From Acidobacteriota bacterium (GTDB lineage Bacteria; Acidobacteriota; Vicinamibacteria; Vicinamibacterales; 2-12-FULL-66-21), in the NCBI GenBank assembly GCA_013817065.1, contig JACDDJ010000014.1, positions 1 through 18,054 on the forward strand: a stretch of DNA of 18,054 nucleotides, written 5' to 3'. Shown here piece after piece: positions 6,915 to 14,523 of this stretch. The notes below the pieces were generated by a model. The model saw only the letters and a list, made by a program, of their open reading frames with translations. It had not been told where the DNA came from and did no database searches. A program made the translations under genes and the position numbers. Numbering within the stretch: position 1 is the first letter of the stretch; each line of letters starts with the position of its first letter.

Positions 6915-9041
6915 GTGCAGCCGTCGTTCGCACCAGCCGCGCAGACGCCGGTGGTCGATCTGGAGGGCAGACTCCTACTCGCGGAGTTCCTGCTCTCCAG
7001 CACTGACCTCCAGGCTTCCGCGCGCCGTGCGGTCGACTGGCTCGTCGCTCATACCGACATCGAGCAGGCGGTCGTCGCTGTCGCCGACCTGCTATCCGGC
7101 CAGATCCTCCTCGTCGCCGAACACGGCGTCACGTCCAACGCCATCGCCGATTTCGCCCTCAGCCGTGAGGACGAAGGCCATCCCCTGATCCAGGCACTCA
7201 CGCGCGGTGAGCCCACCTACTTCGATCGCGCCAAGGGGACCTTCCACTCGCCGCTGCATGGCCCCTTTCACGCGATTCCATTGAAGGTCGACGAAGACCA
7301 GGGCTCGCAGGGGCTGCTGCTGGCGAGCGCTCATGCACCGCAGCTGCACCCGGAAGCGGTGTGGCTCTCGCGCATCCTCGCTCGCCAGGTCGGTCGCCTG
7401 CTCTCACGTGCGACTTTGGCCGAGACGCGGTTCGGGCAGGAGCGGATGCTGCTCTACAGCATCATCAACGCCGTCACCGACCCGATCCTGCTGACCGACA
7501 CCGAAGGCAAGCTGATCATCGCCAACACGCACGCGGAAAAGCTGTTTGCCGCGCCTGAAGACTCGAGCGAGGGCTGGCGCCGCGCGGTGAGCCTGAACAA
7601 CATGCTTTTTTCGGCCGCGCTCTCGACGAGCGCCATGGTCCACACCGAGTTGGCCCGACGCGAACTACTGCTCGTCGATCCTCTCGAGGGATCGGACCTG
7701 CTGTTCGAGCTTCTCAGCTCCCGCGCCAGAGACGAACGGCAGGGCACCTACGTTGTTTCGATCCTCCGCAACGTGACCGACCTCGCGCGTGCCAAGGAAG
7801 AGATCGAGGAAAGCTATCGGACGCTGCGGGTCGCTCAGGCCGAAGTGCGTGACGAGCGCCACCGGCTGGAACTGATCATCGACTCGGTTGCCGATCCGAT
7901 CATCGTCACCGACCCCGAAGGCGACATCGTTCTGATGAACGAGCCCGCCGAGCGGATGTTTACCGTTCCGCCCAACCCTGACGACGTCGCTCAGCGCCGT
8001 GTTCGCGCCAATGGTGCGTATCTCACGTCGTTCGTGTCGAACGTTCTGACCCGCAGCGGCGAGTCACGCTATCGCGGCGAGCTTCAGCTCATCGATCCGG
8101 TCTCAGGGCGCGCCGCGCCGGTCGAAGGCCTTGCCGGACAGATCCTCTCCGAGCAGGGAGAGTTGATCTGGGTCGTCACGATCCTGCACGATCTGACGGA
8201 GGCGCTCGAAAAGGCACGGCTGTACGAGCAGTTGAAGGAAGCGTCCGCCGAGCTCGAGCGCAAGGTCCAGGAGGCCACCGCCGAACTGGCCGAACAGAAC
8301 GAGCTTCTCAGGCGTCAGCACATCGCCCTCGAGCAGGCATCGGCTCTCAAGTCCCAGTTCCTGGCGAACATGTCACACGAGTTCAGGACGCCGCTGAACG
8401 CGATCCTCGGCTACACCCACATGCTGCTGCACGGAGTGTCGGGCGCGGTCAGCGACAACCAGCGAAAGAGCCTCTCGCGGATCGATTCGAATTCGCGTCA
8501 CTTGCTGGCGCTGATCAACGATATTCTCGACATCACGCGGATCGAGGCGGGGCGGATGCCGCTCACGCTCACACGGTTCGCCATTCCCGACCTGGTGAAC
8601 GAGGTGATGGCCGAACTCGAGCCGATCATCAAGCGTTCCAATCTCGAGGTGGTGGCGAAAATTTCGGGCAAGCTGCCACTACTTCGAAGCGACCGCTCGA
8701 AAGTGAAGCAGATCGTCCTCAATCTGTTGAGCAACGCCCTGAAGTTCACGGCTTCAGGGACGGTTACCATCAAGGTGAGTCAGAACGTCGCCGCACAGAC
8801 CATCGCGGTTGGTGTCACCGACACCGGTGTTGGTATCGCACCTGAGGACGAGGGGAAGGTATTCGAAGACTTCCGCCAGCTCGACAGCTCGCCGGCTCGC
8901 GGCTATGGCGGCACCGGACTGGGTCTGTCGATCTGCAGGAGGCTCTCGCACATGCTGGGTGGCACGATCGAACTCAATAGTGACGTAGGAAAGGGCTCGA
9001 CGTTCACGCTGAGCCTCCCGGTGAAACCCCGACGGCGATGA
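6915..9041 (+). CDS. Soluble GAF-PAS-PAS hybrid-less sensor histidine kinase
   Basis: A 708-residue cytoplasmic kinase with no membrane segment or signal peptide. In order: a GAF-like sensor domain (about 20-175), a first PAS domain (about 180-300, starting IINAVTDPILLTDTEG), a second PAS domain (about 315-440, IIDSVADPIIVTDPEGDIV), a coiled coil (about 435-470), then HisKA with the phospho-acceptor His488 in SHEFRTPLNAI. The HATPase domain has the N-box at 603 (NLLSNALKF), G1 at 636 (DTGVGIA) and G2 (GGTGLGLSI). The GTG at 6915 lies three bases after the gvpA stop with CAAGGGC upstream. The stop overlaps the receiver gene start (ATGA). Its position between gvpA and gvpL/F suggests control or tuning of vesicle formation. 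The signal is unknown; GAF/PAS domains could bind a small ligand, heme or flavin, but no diagnostic residue was recognised. Confidence 0.93.
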   Translation: MQPSFAPAAQTPVVDLEGRLLLAEFLLSSTDLQASARRAVDWLVAHTDIEQAVVAVADLLSGQILLVAEHGVTSNAIADFALSREDEGHPLIQALTRGEPTYFDRAKGTFHSPLHGPFHAIPLKVDEDQGSQGLLLASAHAPQLHPEAVWLSRILARQVGRLLSRATLAETRFGQERMLLYSIINAVTDPILLTDTEGKLIIANTHAEKLFAAPEDSSEGWRRAVSLNNMLFSAALSTSAMVHTELARRELLLVDPLEGSDLLFELLSSRARDERQGTYVVSILRNVTDLARAKEEIEESYRTLRVAQAEVRDERHRLELIIDSVADPIIVTDPEGDIVLMNEPAERMFTVPPNPDDVAQRRVRANGAYLTSFVSNVLTRSGESRYRGELQLIDPVSGRAAPVEGLAGQILSEQGELIWVVTILHDLTEALEKARLYEQLKEASAELERKVQEATAELAEQNELLRRQHIALEQASALKSQFLANMSHEFRTPLNAILGYTHMLLHGVSGAVSDNQRKSLSRIDSNSRHLLALINDILDITRIEAGRMPLTLTRFAIPDLVNEVMAELEPIIKRSNLEVVAKISGKLPLLRSDRSKVKQIVLNLLSNALKFTASGTVTIKVSQNVAAQTIAVGVTDTGVGIAPEDEGKVFEDFRQLDSSPARGYGGTGLGLSICRRLSHMLGGTIELNSDVGKGSTFTLSLPVKPRRR

Positions 9042-9475
9042 CTGAATCCAACAAGCTCCCGCTCGTGCTCGTCGTCGAGGACTACCAGGATGCACGCGAG
9101 ATGTATGCCGCCTACCTGCAGTTCTCCGGTTACCGCGTCGCCGAGGCGACCAACGGCCTCGAAGCGATCGAACAGGCGAACGCGCTCATGCCGGACATTA
9201 TCCTGATGGACCTGGCCCTCCCCAAGATGGATGGCTGGGAAGCGACCCGGCGCTTGAAGCTGCAGGAGACCACACGACATATTCCGATCGTTGCGCTCAC
9301 CGGGCACGCCCTTGCGGGCCACGCAGAAGGTGCGCGCCAGGCCGGATGTGATGCGTTCGTCACCAAGCCATGCCTTCCGGATGCGCTGGTCGCCGAGATT
9401 AAACGGATGCTCGCCGCCCGCGACCATGCCGCCCCAGGGAAGCGTGGAAAAGCGACAGGCCGCGGCCGAACCTAG
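9038..9475 (+). CDS. Single-domain response regulator (stand-alone receiver)
   Basis: A 145-residue CheY-like receiver. Phospho-acceptor Asp58 lies in ILMDLALPKMDG, the acidic pair is in VVEDYQDA, the conserved Thr is in VALTGHA, and Lys110 is in FVTKP. No DNA-binding or enzymatic output domain follows; instead about 20 basic residues (APGKRGKATGRGRT) end the protein. The ATG overlaps the kinase stop by 4 bp, so the pair is co-translated and almost surely a cognate two-component system. Output must go through protein contact, for example with a Gvp protein or another relay. The Serratia gvp locus also encodes regulators including a response regulator, so the pairing of gvp genes with phospho-signalling has precedent, although the arrangement here differs. 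Confidence 0.93.
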   Translation: MTESNKLPLVLVVEDYQDAREMYAAYLQFSGYRVAEATNGLEAIEQANALMPDIILMDLALPKMDGWEATRRLKLQETTRHIPIVALTGHALAGHAEGARQAGCDAFVTKPCLPDALVAEIKRMLAARDHAAPGKRGKATGRGRT

Positions 9476-9492
9476 TCACTGACCGATACCCC

Positions 9493-10491
9493 ATGGCCAA
9501 GACGCAGAAGAAAACGAAAACAGCGGCAGTAAAGACCAAGGCGAAGGTGAAGGCCAAGGTGAAGGTGAAGGCCAAGGTGAAGGTGAAGGCCAAGGTGAAG
9601 GCAAAGCCCTCGGTCGCCCGTGCGTTCCAGCGACTGTCGCCCGCGCCCGGGCCGGCGAGGGCAACACGCGGCAAGCTCGAGCGCGTCAAAATGCCGGCGC
9701 AGGCCGGGAAAACCGCCCGCGTCGAGTCGCCAGACGATGCCAACGCAGGAAAGTACGTTTACTGCATTATCAAGTCGGCGCGTCCGCTCGCGTTCGGTGC
9801 GCTCGGCATCGGCTCCGAACCGGCGGAGGTTCAGACTGTCACCTATCGCGACCTCGCGGCGGTCGTTTCGAGTACCTCTCTTGTCGTCCAGGATCCGACC
9901 CGCGACAACGTGCTCGCCCATCAACGGGTCAACGAGACGGTCATGCAGCAGCACACCGTCATCCCAATGTCCTTTGGTACGGTCTTTAAGACCGACGACG
10001 ACATCATGGAGCTGCTGCGCTCGGCCTACGAGGCGTTCAGCGACGTGCTGAACAAGATGCAGGACAAGTTCGAGTTCGGTCTCAAGGTCCTCTGGGATCG
10101 GGATCAGATCATTCGCGAGATCGAGGAAGAAGACGAAGACATCCGCCGGTTAAAGGCGGAGATCTCTTCCCAGAAGGGATCGACGTACTTCGCGCGGATG
10201 CAGTACGGCCGGTTGATCGATGCCGCCCTGCAGGCGCGATCCGAGCGGTACGTGGCCGAGATCTTCGAGGCCCTCCGCAACGTGTCGGTCGCGTCCAGGT
10301 CGAACAAGCCGATCGGTGACCGGATGATCATGAACGCGGCTTTCCTGGTCGGACGCGAAGCCGAGCATGCCTTTGACGCCCGCGTCAAGGACATCGGGTC
10401 GCGATACGAGAAGCTGACGTTCAAGTACACAGGCCCGTGGCCTCCGTACAACTTCGTCAACATCAGGCTCAAGCTGGAGCGAGCGCACTGA
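9493..10491 (+). CDS. GvpL/GvpF family protein with lysine-rich repeat N-terminal tail
   Basis: A 332-residue protein. Residues from about 93 onward match GvpL/GvpF: YVYCIIKSA at the start, a central HTVIPMSFGTVF, and the family's C-terminal GPWPPYNFVNIRL. GvpF and GvpL are accessory proteins that contact GvpA and act early in assembly. The first 90 residues are unusual: a Lys/Ala/Val region with three exact six-residue repeats (VKAKVK) encoded by three perfect 18-bp DNA repeats, then a Pro/Arg/Lys-rich linker. Family members normally begin close to the YVY motif. The ATG at 9493 has no clear Shine-Dalgarno; no good alternative start exists between the repeats and the core, so the tail appears to be translated. 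One of three GvpL/F paralogues in the locus. Confidence 0.88.
   Translation: MAKTQKKTKTAAVKTKAKVKAKVKVKAKVKVKAKVKAKPSVARAFQRLSPAPGPARATRGKLERVKMPAQAGKTARVESPDDANAGKYVYCIIKSARPLAFGALGIGSEPAEVQTVTYRDLAAVVSSTSLVVQDPTRDNVLAHQRVNETVMQQHTVIPMSFGTVFKTDDDIMELLRSAYEAFSDVLNKMQDKFEFGLKVLWDRDQIIREIEEEDEDIRRLKAEISSQKGSTYFARMQYGRLIDAALQARSERYVAEIFEALRNVSVASRSNKPIGDRMIMNAAFLVGREAEHAFDARVKDIGSRYEKLTFKYTGPWPPYNFVNIRLKLERAH
9547..9600 (+). repeat. Three perfect 18-bp tandem repeats inside the first gvpL/F gene
   Basis: The unit GTGAAGGCCAAGGTGAAG is repeated exactly three times and flanked by degenerate Lys/Ala codons (9535-9546 and 9601-9606). It encodes VKAKVK per unit. The length is a multiple of three, so gain or loss of a unit changes tail length without a frameshift. 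Perfect DNA identity suggests recent slippage expansion. Confidence 0.95.
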
Positions 10492-10497
10492 GCGGCA

Positions 10498-10809
10498 ATG
10501 CTCATCATCGACACCCTGCTGATCGGCGGCATCCGCTTCGTGCTCGACAAGCTCGCCGCAGCGGTCGACACCGAGCTGAATGACGACACCGCTCTCCGCG
10601 AACAGCTGCTCGCAGCACAGATGCGAGTCGAGCTGGGCGAGATGAACGAAGAGGAGTTCGTGCAGCTGGAAACCGACATCCTGGCTCGCCTCCGCGAAAT
10701 CCGCGATCGGCGCCAGGGAAGCGGAGCGACCAACCTCTCCCCGCAGGATTACAAGATCACCGGGATCGACGCCACCTTCGAAGGCGGTCACGATCACTCC
10801 GAACGGTGA
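10498..10809 (+). CDS. gvpG: Gas vesicle protein GvpG
   Basis: A 103-residue protein matching GvpG: a hydrophobic N-terminus (LIIDTLLIGGIRFVLDKLA), then a charged helix with RVELGEMNEEEFVQLETDIL, equivalent to the family's MGE-I-EEEF-LE core, and a Arg-rich helix end. GvpG is a small accessory protein that interacts with GvpA and GvpF/L during early assembly. The ATG at 10498 lies 6 bp after the gvpL/F stop, with a weak GAGCGG as the only ribosome-binding candidate. The C-terminal 25 residues (from NLSPQDYKITG) are a short extension ending in a His/Asp/Glu segment. Its stop codon (TGA 10807-10809) overlaps a GTG that appears to be the intended start of the ArsA/Get3-like ATPase gene. Confidence 0.88.
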   Translation: MLIIDTLLIGGIRFVLDKLAAAVDTELNDDTALREQLLAAQMRVELGEMNEEEFVQLETDILARLREIRDRRQGSGATNLSPQDYKITGIDATFEGGHDHSER

Positions 10810-12751
10810 GACCCGCTTCCACTTCGTAGGCGGCAAAGGGGGCGTCGGCAAGACGACCTGCGCCGCGGCGCTGAGTATTGATGCCGCGATGCGAGGCCTG
10901 CGCGTGCTCGTGGCCTCGACCGACCCGGCCCCGTCACTCGGCGACGCCTTCGAGCGTCCTCTTGCACGCACTCCCCGCCGGGTTCCCCTTCCGCAAGGGC
11001 GTCTCTCGGCGGTCGAGATCAATGCCCCTTCGGCGCTGAAGCGCTGGCTCGACGAGCGCCGTGCCACGCTGGAGTCGATCGCGGTCGAGGGTACATGGCT
11101 CGATCGCGACGACATCGCCAGGCTGTTGTCGCTGTCGCTGCCCGGGATTGACGAACTTGCCGCCCTCCTCGAGATCTCGAGGCTCGCCCACTCCCGGCGC
11201 TTCGATCTCATCATCGTCGACACGGCCCCAACCGGGCACACCCTGAGAATGCTGGGCATGCCGCAGACGTTGGTCGATGTCGCGGTGGTCTTCGACCGGA
11301 TGCGTGAGAAGCACCGGGTCATGGAGGAAGCGCTTCGCGGGGCATGGCGCCCCGCCGCCGAGGACGTGCTCGTCACGGAACTCGTCGACACCGCCGAGGA
11401 GCTTGCGCGTCTCCTTCGGGATCGTTCGCGCGCCACGGTGTCGTGGGTGACCCTTCCCGAACCGATGGCGATTGCGGAAACCTCGGACGCGGTGCAGGCG
11501 CTCGAGTCCACTGATATTCGCGTCGCCTCCATCCTCGTCAATCGGGTGACGCCTCGTCCACCCTCTGAGTGTCGCCACTGCGACGCACGCAGGGCGTTCG
11601 AATCAACTGCGATCAGTAAACTTCGAGCGGCTGCCAACCGCGTCGTCGTCGAGGCGATGGACGTTGAGCCGAGGGGCATTCGTGCGCTGCGCCTGGTGGC
11701 GGTGCAGATCGCCGGCAGCGTCGAAGAACCCGGCAAGGCGCGGACGGTGCGGCGCTGGCGGGCGAAACCAGCTGGCGCGAAGATGCAGCCAGCCGACATC
11801 CTCGTGCCGTCCCTCAAGCTGGTTCTCGCAGGCGGAAAGGGAGGTGTAGGCAAGACGACCACGGCGGCGGCCCTCGCGTTGTCGGCCGCAGCGAAGTGGC
11901 CCGAACGTCGCGTGCTCCTGATTTCTACGGATCCGGCGCACTCTCTGGCGGACGTCTTCGGCGTCAAGTTATCGGATCAGAACCGGGTAGTGCCTGGCGG
12001 GCCCTCGAACTTGCGGGTGCGCGAGCTCGATGCTTCGGTCGTCATCGGCAGGATCAGGGACCGTTACGTGGAAGCCATCGACCAGGTGTTCGATCGACTC
12101 GGTGGCGGCGGCCGGTTCGACGCGGCACAGGATCGCTCCGTCATGCGCAGCCTGATCGATCTCGCACCGCCGGGACTCGATGAACTGGCGGCCGTGCTCG
12201 AGATCACCGAGGTCATCTCCGGAGCAGCACCTGAGTGGGATCTGATGGTGATGGACACGGCGCCGACAGGGCACGCGCTGCGGCTGCTCGAGATGCCCGC
12301 CCTGATGCAGGACTGGGTTCGGGCGCTGATGTCGATCCTGCTCAAGTACCAAGGTGTCGCAAGACTTGGCGACCTCGGCGTGATGCTTCTCGAGCTGTCG
12401 AAGGGGCTCGGACGCCTGCGCGAGCTGCTCGCTGACTCGCGCGAGACCGCGTTCGTTGTCGTCACGCGCCCTGCCGCCCTGCCGAGGCTCGAGTCCGTCA
12501 GGCTCACCCGTCACTTGAAGCGCCTGCATATCGCCGTCGCCGCCGTCATCGTCAGTGCCGTAGGGCGCGGCACCTGTAAGCGCTGCCTCAGGGTGGCGAG
12601 CGCACAGCGACGCGAACTCCTCGCCATCGGGCGAGCGGCGAGGACGCTGAAGATTCCCACGCTGGCGACGACCGAGGCCAGGGTGCCGCCGCCGTTTGGC
12701 GTACGTGGTCTCGAGGACTGGGCAGGGACCGGGTGGCGCAGGTCTTGGTAG
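10806..12751 (+). CDS. Double-domain ArsA/Get3-like ATPase (5' end shows a one-base frame problem)
   Basis: Two tandem ArsA/Get3-type nucleotide-binding domains, about 648 residues. Each has the deviant Walker A GGKGGVGKTT (bases 10829-10858 and 11831-11860), a switch STDPA motif, PGIDELAA and DTAPTGH (residues about 139-145 and 484-490). Each half also has a CxxC: C256/C259 in ECRHCDARRAFE and C591/C594 in TCKRCLRVA, resembling the zinc-binding CxxC of Get3. The frame carrying the first Walker A has no ATG, GTG or TTG between its last stop (10643-10645) and ATG 10889, which lies after the P-loop. A GTG at 10806 overlapping the gvpG stop, the usual arrangement here, would yield MRPRFHFVGGKGG if CCC at 10812-10814 were CCCC or slipped -1. 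So either an indel, a non-standard start (ATC 10793) or frameshifting is involved. Likely role: energy-driven chaperone or targeting factor for hydrophobic Gvp subunits (inference). No arsenite genes adjoin. Confidence 0.85.
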
Positions 12752-12774
12752 TCGCTGCGATATCATCGACGAAC

Positions 12775-13545
12775 GTGACCGCAACGTACCTGTACTGCAT
12801 CGTCAAATCGGCCACAGAGCCGTCGACGGCACGGTGTCCTGAGGGGTTGCCGGGCGCCGAACGACCGCAGGCCGTGGCGGTAGGGCGTACGTTGTGGCTC
12901 ATCGTCGCGGCGGTTCCGCTCAGTATCTACGGTCCTGAACACCTCGAGCGACGGCTCTCCGACATGGATTGGGTCGGCCCTGCTGCGCTCGCCCACGAAA
13001 GCGTGGTCGAACACTTTGCGAGGCGTGCCGGCGCTACCGTCATTCCGATGAAGCTTTTCACGATGTTTTCGAACGTGGATCGAGCTGTCGCGGACGTCGC
13101 GCAGAGGAAGGCACCGATAGCTGCGGCCATGCGGCGGATAGGCGGCGCCGAGGAATGGGGTGTTCGCGTGCTGCGCGACCCGGCCGCACCGGTCGCCAGG
13201 GCCGCGGCGACCCAAGCCTCGTCGGGTGCCGCATTCCTCGCCGCGAAGAAGAAGGCAAAGGATGATGCGAAGTCGTCGAGGCTGGCGGCTGGCGAAGCCG
13301 CCGCGGACGTTTTCAACGAACTCGTGACGATTGCCCGCGATGCGCGCCGCCGGAGCGATGCTCCAGCCGCCGGAGCAACGCCGCCGCTGCTCGATGCCGC
13401 GTTCCTCGTTCCTCTCACCAGTCGCGGACGGTTCAAAAAAGCTGCGACAGCGGCCGCTGCCCGGTGTGCGGCCGCTGGCGCGCAGATGACGGTGTCGGGC
13501 CCGTGGCCCGCGTACAACTTCGTGCAGGAAGAGGTGGACCGTTGA
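12775..13545 (+). CDS. Second GvpL/GvpF family protein
   Basis: A 256-residue GvpL/F homologue. It opens with TYLYCIVKSA, has the central ATVIPMKLFTMF, and ends with GPWPAYNFVQEEVDR, all family landmarks. The middle is an Ala/Lys-rich helical insert (AAKKKAKDDAKSSRLAAGEA). GTG 12775 is chosen because it puts YLYCIV within a few residues of the N-terminus, as in the family; it lies 23 bp after the ATPase stop. GTG 12733 is an alternative that adds 14 residues and overlaps the ATPase gene, with a better upstream purine run (GCAGGG). The protein is more divergent than the first copy and may act as the F-type partner of an L-type protein; F and L cannot be told apart by sequence alone. Confidence 0.85.
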   Translation: MTATYLYCIVKSATEPSTARCPEGLPGAERPQAVAVGRTLWLIVAAVPLSIYGPEHLERRLSDMDWVGPAALAHESVVEHFARRAGATVIPMKLFTMFSNVDRAVADVAQRKAPIAAAMRRIGGAEEWGVRVLRDPAAPVARAAATQASSGAAFLAAKKKAKDDAKSSRLAAGEAAADVFNELVTIARDARRRSDAPAAGATPPLLDAAFLVPLTSRGRFKKAATAAAARCAAAGAQMTVSGPWPAYNFVQEEVDR

Positions 13546-13886
13546 AGCGACCTACCCCGCTTCCATCCTCGCCGCTGCGCCGGACGACCGTTTCTCCGGG
13601 GAAGCCGCCGAAGCGCGGAAAGATGCCGCCTCCGCCGCGGGTCAAGCTGGCGCCGCCGCGATCCTCGCGGCCACCGGCGAAGAACCTGCCGCCGCGACGC
13701 GAGGTCGCGCACATCATCGACGAGAGCGAGAAGTCGTTGGTGGATGTGCTCGACAGCCTGCTGAACCAGGGCGTGGTGCTGAATGCGGATCTGATCCTGG
13801 CGCTCGCCGACGTGGATCTGGTCTACGTCCGGCTGTCCGCGCTGTTGTGCGCCGCGGACCGGGTCCTGCCCAGCAAGACGTCCTGA
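13542..13886 (+). CDS. GvpS/GvpM-like gas vesicle protein with basic proline-rich N-terminus
   Basis: A 114-residue protein whose C-terminal half (about residues 64-108) is a GvpA-family core: SLVDVLDSLLNQGVVLNADL, then VDLVYVRLSALLCAADRVL. The VDLVYV motif and lack of the GvpA TYLKYAEAVG ending point to the minor GvpS/GvpM group. The first 60 residues are disordered, rich in Pro, Arg and Lys. The start is a TTG overlapping the preceding stop (TTGA) with GAGG at 13531-13534; an internal ATG at 13623 would shorten the tail to about 33 residues and is the alternative. It lies one base before the third gvpL/F gene, so all are co-translated. Minor GvpA homologues of this kind are thought to adapt vesicle tips or assembly intermediates. 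Confidence 0.75.
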   Translation: MKRPTPLPSSPLRRTTVSPGKPPKRGKMPPPPRVKLAPPRSSRPPAKNLPPRREVAHIIDESEKSLVDVLDSLLNQGVVLNADLILALADVDLVYVRLSALLCAADRVLPSKTS

Positions 13887-13887
13887 G

Positions 13888-14523
13888 ATGCCGCTGTATG
13901 TGCTGGCGCTGACCGATAGCGACCTCGGTACATGGACGGTCGGCCGCCGGCGTCTCCAGAGCGCCGCTTTCGGCCGGATCCACGTCGTCTACCAGCGACG
14001 TTCCGTCGTGCCCCCGGTCACCGACGAAGAGTTACGTGCGCAGCATGCCGTCGTGCTCGCGATCGCGGAGCAGGCTTCGGCGGTCCTGCCGGCGCGGTAC
14101 GGTTCACTCCTTTCGAAGGGTGAGTTGGCGGCAGCGGTCCGTCAGCACGAGAACGAGATCGTCGCTGCCCTGGATCGGGTGCGGGACCACGTTCAGATGA
14201 CCATTCGGGTATTGGGAACGCGGGCATCCCGGCCCCCGCTCCAGGCGCTTGTCGGAATATCCGGCACCGAATACCTGCAGCGGGCGCGTCGCGCTGCTGA
14301 TCCGCCGATGACACCAACTGGCGAACGCGTCCTGGCTGCCGTGAGGCCGCTCGTCGCCGCCGAGCGACGCGAGCATGGCGCGGGCGGGCTCCTTGCAACG
14401 ATCTATCACCTGGTGGATGTGCATAAGGTCGAGCGCTACACGAAAGCTGCAGGCGGGCCCGTACCGGGTGTGATTGTGTCCGGTCCCTGGCCACCGTTCG
14501 CGTTCTCACCGCAGCTCTGGTGA
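13888..14523 (+). CDS. Third GvpL/GvpF family protein, short
   Basis: A 211-residue GvpL/F homologue. It begins with LYVLALTDSD, has the central AVLPARYGSLLSKGELA (the family's VLP-R-G segment) and ends in VIVSGPWPPFAFSPQLW, the C-terminal GPWPPF signature. It is shorter than the other two copies and lacks the N-terminal tail. The ATG at 13888 follows the previous stop by one base, and the stop overlaps the gvpK start (TGATG). Three divergent GvpL/F copies in one locus are common in bacterial clusters and probably form a hetero-oligomeric assembly factor rather than being redundant. Confidence 0.85.
   Translation: MPLYVLALTDSDLGTWTVGRRRLQSAAFGRIHVVYQRRSVVPPVTDEELRAQHAVVLAIAEQASAVLPARYGSLLSKGELAAAVRQHENEIVAALDRVRDHVQMTIRVLGTRASRPPLQALVGISGTEYLQRARRAADPPMTPTGERVLAAVRPLVAAERREHGAGGLLATIYHLVDVHKVERYTKAAGGPVPGVIVSGPWPPFAFSPQLW

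Noticed and set aside
9547..9600. CRISPR-like or non-coding satellite repeat
   Set aside because: The repeats are contiguous without spacers, are in frame and encode a Lys/Val/Ala tail joined to a GvpL/F domain.
10150..11967. Long open frame of about 600 codons on the minus strand
   Set aside because: It runs antisense to the first gvpL/F, gvpG and the ATPase, which have clear families. Its composition is Ser/Arg-rich, typical of antisense frames in GC-rich DNA, and no domain is recognisable.
10889..12751. ATG at 10889 as the true start of the ATPase gene
   Set aside because: It would remove the first Walker A (10829-10858), while the rest of that domain (STDPA, DTAPTGH, CxxC) is intact and the upstream frame encodes a perfect P-loop.
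10806..12751. Arsenite-pump ATPase (arsA) of an arsenic resistance operon
   Set aside because: No arsR, arsB, arsC or arsD nearby, the gene lies inside a gvp operon, and both halves carry a Get3-like CxxC instead of the separate metalloid-binding cysteines of ArsA.
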